64,000 nt of DNA, taken from Granulosicoccus sp036478595. Lineage in GTDB: Bacteria > Pseudomonadota > Gammaproteobacteria > Granulosicoccales > Granulosicoccaceae. Positions within the stretch are counted from its first letter, which is position 1. Each line of letters starts with the position of its first letter. The DNA lies in assembly GCA_036478595.1 (NCBI GenBank), contig JAZGEF010000018.1, forward strand, positions 27,213 to 91,212, in the 5' to 3' direction. Shown one piece after another: positions 36,052 through 45,084 of this stretch. The position numbers were made by a program, and so were the translations under genes. The notes under the pieces were generated by a model. That model made no database searches and was not told the DNA's origin. It worked only from the letters and a program-made list of their open reading frames with translations.

Positions 36052-37611
36052 GTGGAACAGTTTGACCACCTGATCATTGGCTCAGGCATCAATTCCCTTG
36101 TAGCTGCCGCCTTGCTATCGCGTAAAGGTGATAGCGTTTTGGTTGTTGAACGTGAGGATCGCATCGGTGGGTGCATGTTTACCGATTCGATAACGTTACC
36201 TGGTTACCACCATGATGTCATGGCCACAACCTTCGTGCTTTTTTTAACAAGCCCTGCGCATGAGGCATTAGGGGAAGATTTAGCGAAGCACGGTATGACG
36301 TTTTGCCATAGCAAGCACCCAACTGCTGTGCTACGCCCTGACGGGTCTTCGTTAGTTTTAACGATGGATCGTTCATCCAATGTAGCGCAGTTCAATTTGT
36401 TGGCGGAGGGAGACGGTGATCAGTTCAACTCCGATTTGATCCGGATTGAGCAAGATGCCCCCTTCCTGTTTGCACTATTGGGTCAGCAGTTGTGGTCAAG
36501 GCAAACAGCAACTTTGTTGGCCAAACAAGCGTGGAAGAGAGGGCTATCTGGCCTCAAGGCGTTTTTTGGAGAAGCATTGGAACCTGCTCGAGGGTGGTTG
36601 GAGACGCGCTATCGCTCGACAACAATTCAGGCGTTGTGGGCGCCGTGGGTGTTACATGTGGGGCTCACTCCTGAGGCGAGTTATGGTGGGCAAATGGCGC
36701 GTGTCATTGCTTTCGCAATTGAGGCCGCTGGTGCGCCGATTATTAAGGGTGGAGCTGGTCAGGCGGCAGCAGCCTTTAGTTCGTTAATTGAAGCCAACAA
36801 TGGCGTTATTCGTACCGGTGTTGAAGCCAAGCAGATCCTTGTAGAAAGGGGGCGCGCTATTGGTGTCGTAACAAGCGATGGCAAAAAAATATACGCCAAA
36901 AATGTCATCACCACTGTTGCTCCAGAGCAACTTTATAACGGGCTTTTAAAATTGGAAGCCCTGCCTGAAAGCCCTAAAAAATTCCGCCATGGCCGTGGTA
37001 ATTTCCAGATACATTATGCGTTGGATGGCCCTATTGAATGGTTGGCGGAAAATTTACAGGATGTTGCATTAATTCATCTGTCCGACGGAATTAATTCAGT
37101 TTCTAAATCAAGCAACGAAGCTGAACGAGGTATGCTGCCTGAAATCCCAACCATCTGTGTTGGGCAGCCGCATCGCTTGGATAAGAGTCGTTGCCCAGAC
37201 GGAAAGGCTATCCTGTGGTTGCAAATTCCAGACGCGCCGGTAGTGATCCGCGGTGATGCGGCGGGCAAGATCGAGACCACGCCAGATTGGACGGAAGCGA
37301 TGCGCGAAGCTTATGCTGATAGGATCGAATCCATGCTTAAGAATCACATCGGCAATTGGAACGCGATTAAACTCAAACGGCGAGCCTATTCCCCCACTGA
37401 TTTGGAGCAATTGAATATCAATCTCGTGGGTGGCGACCCTTACGGCGGAGCCTGCACGCTTGACCAATTCTTTTTGTGGCGACCGGCTGCCACGCAGGTA
37501 AACAATGCAACATCCATAAAGGGGCTTTACCATATCGGTGCGTCAACTCACCCAGGGCCGGGGCTGGCTGGGGGGTCAGGGTTTAATCTAGCAAAAGAGC
37601 TTGGCGCATGA
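36052..37611 (+). CDS. phytoene-dehydrogenase-like FAD oxidoreductase (copy 1)
   Basis: A 519-aa flavoprotein with an N-terminal FAD motif, LIIGSGINSLVAAALLSRKG, and a C-terminal GLYHIGASTHPGPGLAGGSG, as in CrtI-like/amine-oxidase-type oxidoreductases. No carotenoid genes accompany it, so a carotenoid role is unlikely. It is a paralogue of the gene at 42751, which heads the ABC-transporter operon. The start is a GTG at 36052, following the cyclase closely. The two genes converge with the transporter genes (9-bp gap). Oxidation of an amine or a ring C-C bond in the substrate is possible. Confidence 0.85.
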   Translation: MEQFDHLIIGSGINSLVAAALLSRKGDSVLVVEREDRIGGCMFTDSITLPGYHHDVMATTFVLFLTSPAHEALGEDLAKHGMTFCHSKHPTAVLRPDGSSLVLTMDRSSNVAQFNLLAEGDGDQFNSDLIRIEQDAPFLFALLGQQLWSRQTATLLAKQAWKRGLSGLKAFFGEALEPARGWLETRYRSTTIQALWAPWVLHVGLTPEASYGGQMARVIAFAIEAAGAPIIKGGAGQAAAAFSSLIEANNGVIRTGVEAKQILVERGRAIGVVTSDGKKIYAKNVITTVAPEQLYNGLLKLEALPESPKKFRHGRGNFQIHYALDGPIEWLAENLQDVALIHLSDGINSVSKSSNEAERGMLPEIPTICVGQPHRLDKSRCPDGKAILWLQIPDAPVVIRGDAAGKIETTPDWTEAMREAYADRIESMLKNHIGNWNAIKLKRRAYSPTDLEQLNINLVGGDPYGGACTLDQFFLWRPAATQVNNATSIKGLYHIGASTHPGPGLAGGSGFNLAKELGA

Positions 37612-37619
37612 TCGCGATC

Positions 37620-38411
37620 TCAGGCCCAGCGCTGGTTTGGGTCAGGTAGAGGAATTGCATTTAACAGCTCTTTAGTATAAGCCGCTTGGGGTGACTCAAA
37701 GATAGCCGCTGTCTCCGCATCTTCCACAATCTCCCCCTCATGCATAACGATAATGCGGCTGCACAATCGTCGAATTACCGATAGATCATGGCTGATAAAA
37801 GCCAAGGTCAAGCCTAACTCGCGTACCAACTCCTCAAGTAAATTCAACACTTGGGCCTGTGATGAGACATCTAATCCCGACACGATTTCGTCCGCAAGAA
37901 TAAAATCAGGGCGCAACGCTATGGCTCGCGAGATACCGACTCGCTGGCGCTGCCCACCCGATAATTCGTGTGGGTAGCGCTGTGCAAAACTGCGTGGCAA
38001 GCCGACCATATCCAGCGCTTCATCGACTTTGCCCACACCATCCATTCCATGTAATCTAAGTGGTCCTGCAATGATCCCTCCTACGCGGCGACGTGGATTT
38101 AATGATGACATCGGATCCTGAAAGATCATTTGGAATCGCTGCCTGGTTGGCCGCAATTGATCTTCTGTTAAATGCGCGATATCAGTTCCGTCAAAAATGA
38201 TCTGGCCACTTGTCGGCTCTAACAGGCGTAACATGGCGCGCCCCAAGGTGGACTTACCGGAGCCAGACCCGCCCACTATTCCTAATACAGCGCCCTTGGG
38301 AACACCAAAGGTAAGGCCCTTAAGAATATTGATTTGTGGTGCACGGCCTAACAATGGCTTGCGCGTCATATCCGGTAGAAACAAATGCAAATTGTTGACT
38401 TGGTACATCAA
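37620..38411 (-). CDS. peptide/nickel-type ABC transporter ATPase (DppF-like)
   Basis: A 263-aa ABC ATPase with Walker A GGSGSGKST, signature LSGGQRQRVGISRAI and Walker B FILADEIVSGLD. The C-terminus is shorter than that of many DppF proteins but ends in the usual EYTKELLNAIP-like region (here AAYTKELLNAIPLPDP). It is the last gene of the transporter operon and overlaps the DppD-like gene by 4 bp. It energises import by the two permeases encoded upstream. Confidence 0.92.
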   Translation of the reverse strand: MMYQVNNLHLFLPDMTRKPLLGRAPQINILKGLTFGVPKGAVLGIVGGSGSGKSTLGRAMLRLLEPTSGQIIFDGTDIAHLTEDQLRPTRQRFQMIFQDPMSSLNPRRRVGGIIAGPLRLHGMDGVGKVDEALDMVGLPRSFAQRYPHELSGGQRQRVGISRAIALRPDFILADEIVSGLDVSSQAQVLNLLEELVRELGLTLAFISHDLSVIRRLCSRIIVMHEGEIVEDAETAAIFESPQAAYTKELLNAIPLPDPNQRWA

Positions 38412-39280
38412 TGGCTTGCCCTTCGCGTATCATGTTGGGTTATTTCTAATTCCACAGCGTCAATCACAGCCTTTGATACGGGGGTCAAGCTTCCTGTAGG
38501 GTTGGTGTAGCTTGGCGTTGCAGCAAGCAAGGATGCAGAATAGGGGTGTATAGGGCGTGTGAAAAAACGCTGAATGCGAGCGTTTTCCACTATTTTTCCG
38601 GTGTAAAGAACGCTAAGCGAATCGCAAACCTTGGACACCACACCAAGGTCATGAGTCACAAACAATAGTGCCGTTCCATGACGCGCCTGCATGTCTGAAA
38701 TTAGGCTAAGGATTTGTTTTTGCACAGTCACATCAAGTGCGGTGGTCGGTTCATCCGCAATAATCAATTTGGGTTTTGCTGCAAAGGCCGACGCGATTAA
38801 GATGCGTTGGCGCATTCCACCTGAGAGTTCGTGCGGGTAGTTGCGCATCACCCTCGTAGGGTTCGGAATGTGCACTTCAGCCAGTAAATCCAGCGCGCGG
38901 GTATCGGCATCACGTTTTGACCAGCCCAAGATGTCCACTAACCGGCGTGTTATTTGCGGACCAATACGCTTGGATGGGTTCAATGCGGTTAATGGATCTT
39001 GGGGAATCAGTGCAGCGGTTGCGCCAATACGCTTACGACGTTCGTTTGGGGTAAGTGCTAGAAGATCGGCGCCGTTTAACCAAATTTCACCGCTTGTGAT
39101 TTCGAGGGAGCGTGGCAGGGTGTTTAGTACGGCCTTGCCGATCATGGATTTACCAGCACCGGATTCACCAACCAAGCCGTGGGCCTGACCCACTGATATA
39201 TCCATCGACACCGATCGCAGAACTTGCCCGCCACCTTTTAGCGCCACGTTCAGATTTCGAATAGCCAGGTATGCGCTCAT
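38408..39280 (-). CDS. peptide/nickel-type ABC transporter ATPase (DppD-like)
   Basis: A 290-aa ABC ATPase with GESGAGKSM (Walker A), LSGGMRQRILIASAF (signature) and LIIADEPTTALD (Walker B). The C-terminal HPYSASLLAATPS motif is typical of oligopeptide/dipeptide transporter ATPases. It overlaps both neighbours by 4 bp, so ATPase and permease synthesis are coupled. Confidence 0.92.
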   Translation of the reverse strand: MSAYLAIRNLNVALKGGGQVLRSVSMDISVGQAHGLVGESGAGKSMIGKAVLNTLPRSLEITSGEIWLNGADLLALTPNERRKRIGATAALIPQDPLTALNPSKRIGPQITRRLVDILGWSKRDADTRALDLLAEVHIPNPTRVMRNYPHELSGGMRQRILIASAFAAKPKLIIADEPTTALDVTVQKQILSLISDMQARHGTALLFVTHDLGVVSKVCDSLSVLYTGKIVENARIQRFFTRPIHPYSASLLAATPSYTNPTGSLTPVSKAVIDAVELEITQHDTRRASH

Positions 39281-40128
39281 CTTAAAACCGGATCAAAGCG
39301 GTTTTTCAATCCTTCACCCAACTGGCTAAAACTTAAGACTGTTAGGAACAATGTGATCAATGGAAACACCAAAACCCACCATGCTTGATGGACCGAAATC
39401 CGTCCTTCAGCGATCATGCCGCCCCATGTTGGGCTGTCGGTAGAGATTGATAGGTTTACGAATGACAGGATTGCCTCGACGATGACTGCGATTCCCATCT
39501 CCAAGGTTAATAGCGCCATGATGGTTGGTAGTACGTTGGGTAAGATTTCGGTCAGCATGATGCCGAACCGTGTGCGTCCTGCCACTTGGGCTGACGCGAC
39601 GTAGTCCATCACGCTTTGGCCCATTGCTTCAGCGCGAATGACGCGAGCAAAGCGGGTCCAGTCGATGACTACAATAGCAATAATGATGGAGGCCAGGCCA
39701 GTGCCCAAAACCGCAATCAGTAGGATGGCAAATAGTACCGGCGGGAAGGCCATCCAAATGTCTACAAAACGGCTGATAATCCGGTCAGGCCAGCCACGAT
39801 AATAGCCCGCGATCAAACCAAGCGTTGCGCCAAACAAACACGTTAAGCTACCTGCTACCAAAGCAACTATCAATGCCAAACGCGCACCATATAGGATGCG
39901 CGAGAGCACATCGCGGCCCAATGAATCGGTTCCCAACCAGAAGCCCGATTCGGTTCCGGTTTGCCAAAAAGGAGGTAGACGCCCGAGGAACAGATCTTGA
40001 GCCAATGGGTCTTGGGGTGCGATCAACGGTGCAAAGAGCGCGGCCAATGCGAGAATAATCAGCCAAGCGCCTGAAAGCCAAAGTCGCAGTCCGATGGGAC
40101 GTTTGACATTGGCGGCAACATCACGCAT
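39277..40128 (-). CDS. peptide-type ABC transporter permease (DppC-like)
   Basis: A 283-aa inner-membrane permease with the usual N-terminal helix, then an LGTDSLGRDVLSRILYGARL motif and the EAA loop region (RAEAMGQSVMDYVASAQVAG). It pairs with the DppB-like permease. The start lies 8 bp inside the upstream gene. Confidence 0.92.
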   Translation of the reverse strand: MRDVAANVKRPIGLRLWLSGAWLIILALAALFAPLIAPQDPLAQDLFLGRLPPFWQTGTESGFWLGTDSLGRDVLSRILYGARLALIVALVAGSLTCLFGATLGLIAGYYRGWPDRIISRFVDIWMAFPPVLFAILLIAVLGTGLASIIIAIVVIDWTRFARVIRAEAMGQSVMDYVASAQVAGRTRFGIMLTEILPNVLPTIMALLTLEMGIAVIVEAILSFVNLSISTDSPTWGGMIAEGRISVHQAWWVLVFPLITLFLTVLSFSQLGEGLKNRFDPVLR

Positions 40129-41131
40129 GCCGCAGCCTTGGGTTTAGCATCACGTACAGCATATCGACAGCAAGATTAACCATGGTGAAGATCAGCGCGA
40201 ACAACAGCACGATACCTTGGATCAATGGCAGGTCACGGTTAATGACAGCGTCAATCGCCATATTACCCAAGCCCTCGTAGCTAAATAGCCGTTCGATGAT
40301 CACCGTTCCACCGATTAAAAAAGTAAACTGAACGCCCACTAATGTCAGTGTCGGTAGGATTGCGTTCGGCAAGGCCTCGCGGATAATAACTGCGTGTTCG
40401 GCGTACCCTTTGGTACGGGCAAGCGTCACGTAGTCGAGATGCATGGTTTCTTTCAAGCTCTGTTTAAGTAGCTGCGCAATGATCGCCGCCAGCGGAATAG
40501 CCAGCGCTAATGCAGGCATAAACATATGGCCTACCAGATCTACCAACACATCAAACCGCAATCGTAAAATGGCTTCGAACAAATAGAAATTGGTGGTGAA
40601 ATCAATGTCTAACGAGGGAGATATGCGCCCCGAAATGTGAAACATCGGCCAAAGCACCCCGAAGAGTAAGATTAGGATCAAGCCCCACAGAAAATCAGGG
40701 ATAGACAGAGCCATGCTGGCGGTAATATCAATCGCACCTTCGGCCTTATTATCACGAAACCGTGTACCCAGTAGCGCCATCGTGCCGCCGATCAGTACGG
40801 CGATCATCAGTGCAACGATGGACAACTCCAATGTTGCCGGCAGGCGGCTTAGCACTAGCTCGGATACAGCTTGGCGTGTCGAAATCGACATACCAAAATC
40901 TCCGTGAATAACATCCGTCAACCAAATAATGAATTGCTGGAATATCGATTTATCAAATCCGTAAAGCGCCTGTAACCTCAGGATGTCTGCCTCTGTGGCA
41001 CCCGGGGGTAACATCATAGCAATGGGGTTGCCAGGCACAATGCGAATCACGACAAACACGATAACTGCCACACCGAACAGTGTGACGGCCGTGGTGAGTA
41101 ATCGCAGAATGATGGCACGAATGAGAGTCAT
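40121..41131 (-). CDS. peptide-type ABC transporter permease (DppB-like)
   Basis: A 336-aa permease with the family start (RLLTTAVTLFGVAVIVFVVIR), IVPGNPIAMMLPPGAT, and an EAA loop, DYVTLARTKGYAEHAV. It forms the translocation pore with the DppC-like protein. It begins 58 bp after the binding-protein gene. Confidence 0.92.
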   Translation of the reverse strand: MTLIRAIILRLLTTAVTLFGVAVIVFVVIRIVPGNPIAMMLPPGATEADILRLQALYGFDKSIFQQFIIWLTDVIHGDFGMSISTRQAVSELVLSRLPATLELSIVALMIAVLIGGTMALLGTRFRDNKAEGAIDITASMALSIPDFLWGLILILLFGVLWPMFHISGRISPSLDIDFTTNFYLFEAILRLRFDVLVDLVGHMFMPALALAIPLAAIIAQLLKQSLKETMHLDYVTLARTKGYAEHAVIIREALPNAILPTLTLVGVQFTFLIGGTVIIERLFSYEGLGNMAIDAVINRDLPLIQGIVLLFALIFTMVNLAVDMLYVMLNPRLRHA

Positions 41132-41189
41132 GGGAATCCATGGAGTAGGGGTGAGGCCACTGCCGCGGCCTCACCGGTCCCGAAAAATA

Positions 41190-42716
41190 TCAGGAGCGTG
41201 TCATTAAGTGTGGTAACAACGCACCGGAACGATGTGGTGTTACTTTTACGCGAACGTCATGCAGGATTGGTTGCACATATTGCAACAACGGTATAACTTC
41301 GGCGTTTTCGGCAACACCGCGGTCGACCTCTTTCCAGCCTGCTATACGCTTGTCTTCATCCGGCTCGCCCCAAAGCGGAAGGATTGCATCGAGCGTTGCC
41401 TGGCCGTCCCAAACAGAGTGTGGAGAAGGGCCAAACATGGCAAAACCTGTCGATGTTGTTGGGTCACCAACAGAATTTCCCCAGTTGTAAAATGCAGCGG
41501 GTGCTAGTTGGTCAGCGGCACGTAATTCATAGTGTTTCGCTATTTCATAGACTTCAATCTCAGCCTCGATACCGACGCGGCGCCACAGGCCCACGATGGC
41601 TTGCACCATCTCGTAATCCTTGGGTTTGAAACCTTTAGTGGTTTGTATTTTGAATTTAACTGGATTGTCAGTGCTATAACCAGACTTTGCCAATAGGGCT
41701 ATAGCCTTGTCCGGGTCGAAGGGTACCTTGATACTGTCGTCATAGGCTGAGTAGTCTGGCGTTTGCAGTGTGTCGATTGGCACGCCGTAACCTGACATGA
41801 GGCGGTCGATGATCGTCGCCTTGTCGATTGCGTGAGCGGCCGCTTTACGCACGTTTGGGTCTGTCATGACCTCTATATCATTCACGAATATCATACCGAT
41901 GTCCGAGATTGGTTCGGCCAGCCCGTCAATGCCGTCTTTGGATTTTAGACGGTCGAATTCTTCGTAAGGGACTTCGAGCGTGACGTGGGAATTGCCGGAT
42001 TCGATTTCCGCAACGCGAGAAGCCGCATCGGTTACGAATTTGATGGTGACGGTTTTAAATTCCGGTGCGCCGCCCCAGTAATTTTCATTCGCTTTTAATC
42101 GAACAAACGCGTTGCGCTCGAATTTTTCAACCATGTAAGGGCCGGTACCGATGGGGGCTGATTCAAAACCATCTGCGCCGACCGCTTCGTAGTACTTCTT
42201 GGGCATGACATATCCCGTCAAAAACGACATCCATTTAAAAAATGTTGGCTCGTATTCCGGCATATCTGCAGTGACGCGTTTGCCGTCAGCCTTGATGTTG
42301 GTGATCTTGCCCCAGATGAACTGAATCGGGCTACCTGTGTCCGGGTTGGCCACACGGTTCAACGACCATGCCACGTCTTCTGCGGTTAGCGGATCACCGT
42401 TGTGCCAAGTAACACCTTCGCGTACATCCATCCAAATGGATTTGTTGTCATTAGACCAGCCATAATCGGTGATGATGCCGGACCCAAAAGATAAATCAGG
42501 GTTTTGAGGAATATAGAGATCAAAGACTGATTGATAGAACCCCTGAATAGTGGGGTTCACCGCAGAAAGACCCACAGTCGGATCCCAACTGGGCAGATTC
42601 ACATTATAAGCAATAACTAGCTCGTCGATATCTTGCCCAAATGATGGAAAAGCAGCAGTGGACAATGCAGCGAATGCCGCAGTAAATTTCAAAAGGCTTC
42701 TTCTAGAAACTGACAT
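41190..42716 (-). CDS. peptide-type ABC transporter solute-binding protein
   Basis: A 508-aa SBP family 5 protein. The N-terminus MSVSRRSLLKFTAAFAALST has a twin-arginine-like signal peptide. The body contains WHNGDPLTAEDVAWSLNRV and a GTGPYMVEKFERNAFVRLKAN stretch typical of DppA/OppA proteins. Such proteins bind peptides but also opines, glycosides or amide conjugates. Because it lies in a MarR-controlled aromatic locus, a conjugated aromatic compound such as an indole-acetyl amino acid is a reasonable ligand (inference). It is 34 bp after the FAD oxidoreductase gene. Confidence 0.92.
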   Translation of the reverse strand: MSVSRRSLLKFTAAFAALSTAAFPSFGQDIDELVIAYNVNLPSWDPTVGLSAVNPTIQGFYQSVFDLYIPQNPDLSFGSGIITDYGWSNDNKSIWMDVREGVTWHNGDPLTAEDVAWSLNRVANPDTGSPIQFIWGKITNIKADGKRVTADMPEYEPTFFKWMSFLTGYVMPKKYYEAVGADGFESAPIGTGPYMVEKFERNAFVRLKANENYWGGAPEFKTVTIKFVTDAASRVAEIESGNSHVTLEVPYEEFDRLKSKDGIDGLAEPISDIGMIFVNDIEVMTDPNVRKAAAHAIDKATIIDRLMSGYGVPIDTLQTPDYSAYDDSIKVPFDPDKAIALLAKSGYSTDNPVKFKIQTTKGFKPKDYEMVQAIVGLWRRVGIEAEIEVYEIAKHYELRAADQLAPAAFYNWGNSVGDPTTSTGFAMFGPSPHSVWDGQATLDAILPLWGEPDEDKRIAGWKEVDRGVAENAEVIPLLQYVQPILHDVRVKVTPHRSGALLPHLMTRS

Positions 42717-42750
42717 AAATTTTCTCCCTTAATTATTACCTTATTGGTGT

Positions 42751-44319
42751 TTATTTTCCGGCAAGTTTCTTAGCGAGCAGGGTACCGGGCCCCGCTCCAG
42801 TTCCACCACCGGGCCAGACAGCGGCGCCGGTGTGGTAGAGATTACCAATGGGGGTGGTGCCATCTGCATACCCCCGTCCTGGGCGGTTCATAAAATGTTG
42901 GTGGAGGTGATGGCTGCCGCAAACCTGGTCGCCGCCAACAAGGTTAGGGTTGTCCGCTTCAAGCAAGTCGGGCGTGATGATGTGGTGGGCGAGGATGTTC
43001 TTTTTTGTACCGGGCGCATAACGCTCTACAATATCCAAGGCTCGCCGTGCAAATGGTTCAGCAGCCTCTGACCACTCAGTAGCGTCTATCTTGCCTGCAG
43101 CATCACCCTTTATTTGGCCAGGTGCCATACGTACTTGAAGCCACAAAACGTGCTTACCTGAAGGCGCGCGCGAAGGATCAACGACCGTGGGCTGTCCACA
43201 AACAATAACAGGTTCGTCCGGTAAAAGTCCAGCCTTGGCTTGCGCATAGGTTCGGGCCATTTGATCCATCGACGGGGCAAGATGGACATAAGCAAAACGT
43301 CTTAACTCAGGGGCCATCCAGCTTGGTAAGGCGTCCATAGCAAGGTGAATCATTAAGGTTCCCGGTGCGTGTTGGTAACTACGCATAGCACTCTCATGTC
43401 GGGTGTCTTTGGTGTCGCCTGTCAGCTTTAAAAGGGCCGAGGGGGAAACGTTTGCAATCACTGCTTTGTTCGCTTTTGCCATACGGCCATCTGAAAACGT
43501 GACCCCCGTGGCGCGGCCTGCGGACTGCTCAATGTGGGTTACATTTGTGTTTAGATGCAGGCTGCCACCGTATGATTCCAACATCGTAACCATCGAGCGC
43601 GTCATTGTATCTGCACCGCCTTTGCCTAGGACCATGCCATACGCTTGGCCGGCCATGGCTTCAAGGTAGGGAAACACTGCCCCGCCTGCAATGTCCGGCG
43701 CAAAATCTAAATGCATGCCCCAAGCGGCAAGGGTTGTTTTTACATGATCAGATTCGAACGTTTGGTCTAACCACGCGCGGGGCGACATCATTAAGAACCG
43801 AGCTAAATCAAGGCTACCGTCACTGCCATGCTTACGCCAGGTATTCCATGCCAACGAACCAATTGCCCGTTTGTTCATGGGGCAACCAAGGATCGACAAA
43901 ATAGAATCTGCCTGCGCTGGGAATTCATCAGTTAATTGCTGCCATGCATCCGCGTCGGCGTTTGAAAAGCCGCGCACGCGGGCCTTGGTAATCGCCGGGT
44001 CGGACGAAATACCCAGCCAGCGTCCATCGGGAAACAGTGATGCGAAGGGGTGGCTGGTAGGCGAGAAGGCCAACCCATGACGGGCAAGTTCTGCGGCGTT
44101 TTCAGTGTGAAAAGCGCTGCCTGCAAATAAAGACAGGTTCATCGCCGCCCAGTCGTGGCGAAAGCCGGGAAGCGTGTAGTCGCCGGATTTAACCGCGCCG
44201 CCAGCTGTGGCGTTTTGTTCATAGACTTCCACTTTCCATCCACGTTTGGCTAGATGGCACGCGCAGGCAAGGCTGTTATGGCCTGATCCGATGATAATTG
44301 CGTCCGTATTTGTGGACAT
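42751..44319 (-). CDS. phytoene-dehydrogenase-like FAD oxidoreductase (copy 2)
   Basis: A 522-aa flavoprotein with IIIGSGHNSLACACHLAKRG at the N-terminus and GNLYHTGAAVWPGGGTGAGP at the C-terminus, the same family as the protein at 36052. Shared segments such as DGRWLGI versus DGSSLVL, and CGQPTVVDPSRAPSGKHVLWL versus its counterpart, show paralogy. It is the first gene of the ABC transporter operon and is divergent from marR. Its role is unknown; coupling with an importer suggests that it acts first on the imported compound. Confidence 0.85.
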   Translation of the reverse strand: MSTNTDAIIIGSGHNSLACACHLAKRGWKVEVYEQNATAGGAVKSGDYTLPGFRHDWAAMNLSLFAGSAFHTENAAELARHGLAFSPTSHPFASLFPDGRWLGISSDPAITKARVRGFSNADADAWQQLTDEFPAQADSILSILGCPMNKRAIGSLAWNTWRKHGSDGSLDLARFLMMSPRAWLDQTFESDHVKTTLAAWGMHLDFAPDIAGGAVFPYLEAMAGQAYGMVLGKGGADTMTRSMVTMLESYGGSLHLNTNVTHIEQSAGRATGVTFSDGRMAKANKAVIANVSPSALLKLTGDTKDTRHESAMRSYQHAPGTLMIHLAMDALPSWMAPELRRFAYVHLAPSMDQMARTYAQAKAGLLPDEPVIVCGQPTVVDPSRAPSGKHVLWLQVRMAPGQIKGDAAGKIDATEWSEAAEPFARRALDIVERYAPGTKKNILAHHIITPDLLEADNPNLVGGDQVCGSHHLHQHFMNRPGRGYADGTTPIGNLYHTGAAVWPGGGTGAGPGTLLAKKLAGK

Positions 44320-44366
44320 CTGTAGCGTTATCCGCCCCTTTGCTTGAAAAAAACAATAACATAGCT

Positions 44367-44384
44367 TACATGCAAATGCATGTA
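44367..44384. promoter_or_regulatory. candidate MarR operator, site 2 (divergent region)
   Basis: The palindrome TACATGCA-AA-TGCATGTA has perfect 8-bp arms around a 2-bp centre. It lies between the divergent FAD oxidoreductase (start 44319) and marR (start 44519) genes, 48 bp from the former. It is the best-conserved of three similar sites in this locus. Confidence 0.65.
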
Positions 44385-44518
44385 TTGCTGACGATCATGG
44401 AATAGCGACCCCAGCGCGTCGTAGATTGTGCTGAGGCGCTAGTGGCTCTGTAACGAGCATGCGCTATGATTTAGCATCGCTGGATAAGCTGTGATTTTTT
44501 TGCATCCTAAGGTCGTAA

Positions 44519-45007
44519 TTGAAATTGAAAAAGAAACCTGATTCAACAAACCGGTCACACGCGGACCTAGAGACGCGAGGTCTATCGTATTTTGCGCCGT
44601 ATTTAATGAACCGGATCATGCATCGCTACAATCAAAGCCTGCAGAACGCCATGGCTGAGCAAGGCCTTTCTATTCCAAAAATGCGCACAGTAGCGGCATT
44701 GGCAGCGAGTGGTCCGCTGACGGTTAGCGAACTCACCGTTATTGCCGTATCCGAACAATCAACGATGAGCCGAACACTTGATCAATTGGAGTACGACGGC
44801 TTAATTGCCCGCACGGCTAGCAAAAAAGACAGCCGTGTAAGGGTTATTCAATTGACGACGGCTGGCCGGAAAATCTATCGCCGTATCTGGCCAAAGATGC
44901 ACGCTTCTGAAGAAGCCTTGTTTGCAGAGCTTACTCAAAAGCAGCGTGATGAATTTATAGATACCCTCTCGCAAATACTGCTGAATATTCGTCAACACGA
45001 CTTCTGA
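44519..45007 (+). CDS. MarR-family regulator, likely master of the 35-57 kb locus
   Basis: A 162-aa winged-helix protein with LTVSELTVIAVSEQSTMSRTLDQLEYDGLI and the wing TASKKDSRVRVIQLTTAGRK. The start is a TTG with AAGG seven bases upstream. Its gene is flanked on both sides by nearly identical palindromes (44367-44384 and 45048-45065), and a third copy precedes the cyclase at 35254. This strongly suggests that it controls its own divergent region and all three blocks. The ligand is probably a pathway CoA ester or acid (inference). Confidence 0.92.
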   Translation: MKLKKKPDSTNRSHADLETRGLSYFAPYLMNRIMHRYNQSLQNAMAEQGLSIPKMRTVAALAASGPLTVSELTVIAVSEQSTMSRTLDQLEYDGLIARTASKKDSRVRVIQLTTAGRKIYRRIWPKMHASEEALFAELTQKQRDEFIDTLSQILLNIRQHDF

Positions 45008-45047
45008 CGTGCGACGACTTGCTGTTTGCCAGCGAATTAGTCTAGAG

Positions 45048-45065
45048 TGTATGTAAATGCATATA
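45048..45065. promoter_or_regulatory. candidate MarR operator, site 3 (before iorA)
   Basis: TGTATGTAAATGCATATA matches the operator at 44367-44384 in 13 of 18 positions, including the whole AAATGCAT core. It lies 20 bp before the GTG start of iorA, close enough to block a promoter. A possible promoter TTGCCA (45026-45031) with TATGTA (45050-45055) overlaps the site. Confidence 0.55.
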
Positions 45066-45084
45066 TAACTAGGAACCCATTACC

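Noticed and set aside
36052..44319. Carotenoid biosynthesis suggested by two phytoene-dehydrogenase-like proteins
   Set aside because: No crtB, crtE or other carotenoid genes are nearby; the family is broad and the context is aromatic catabolism.
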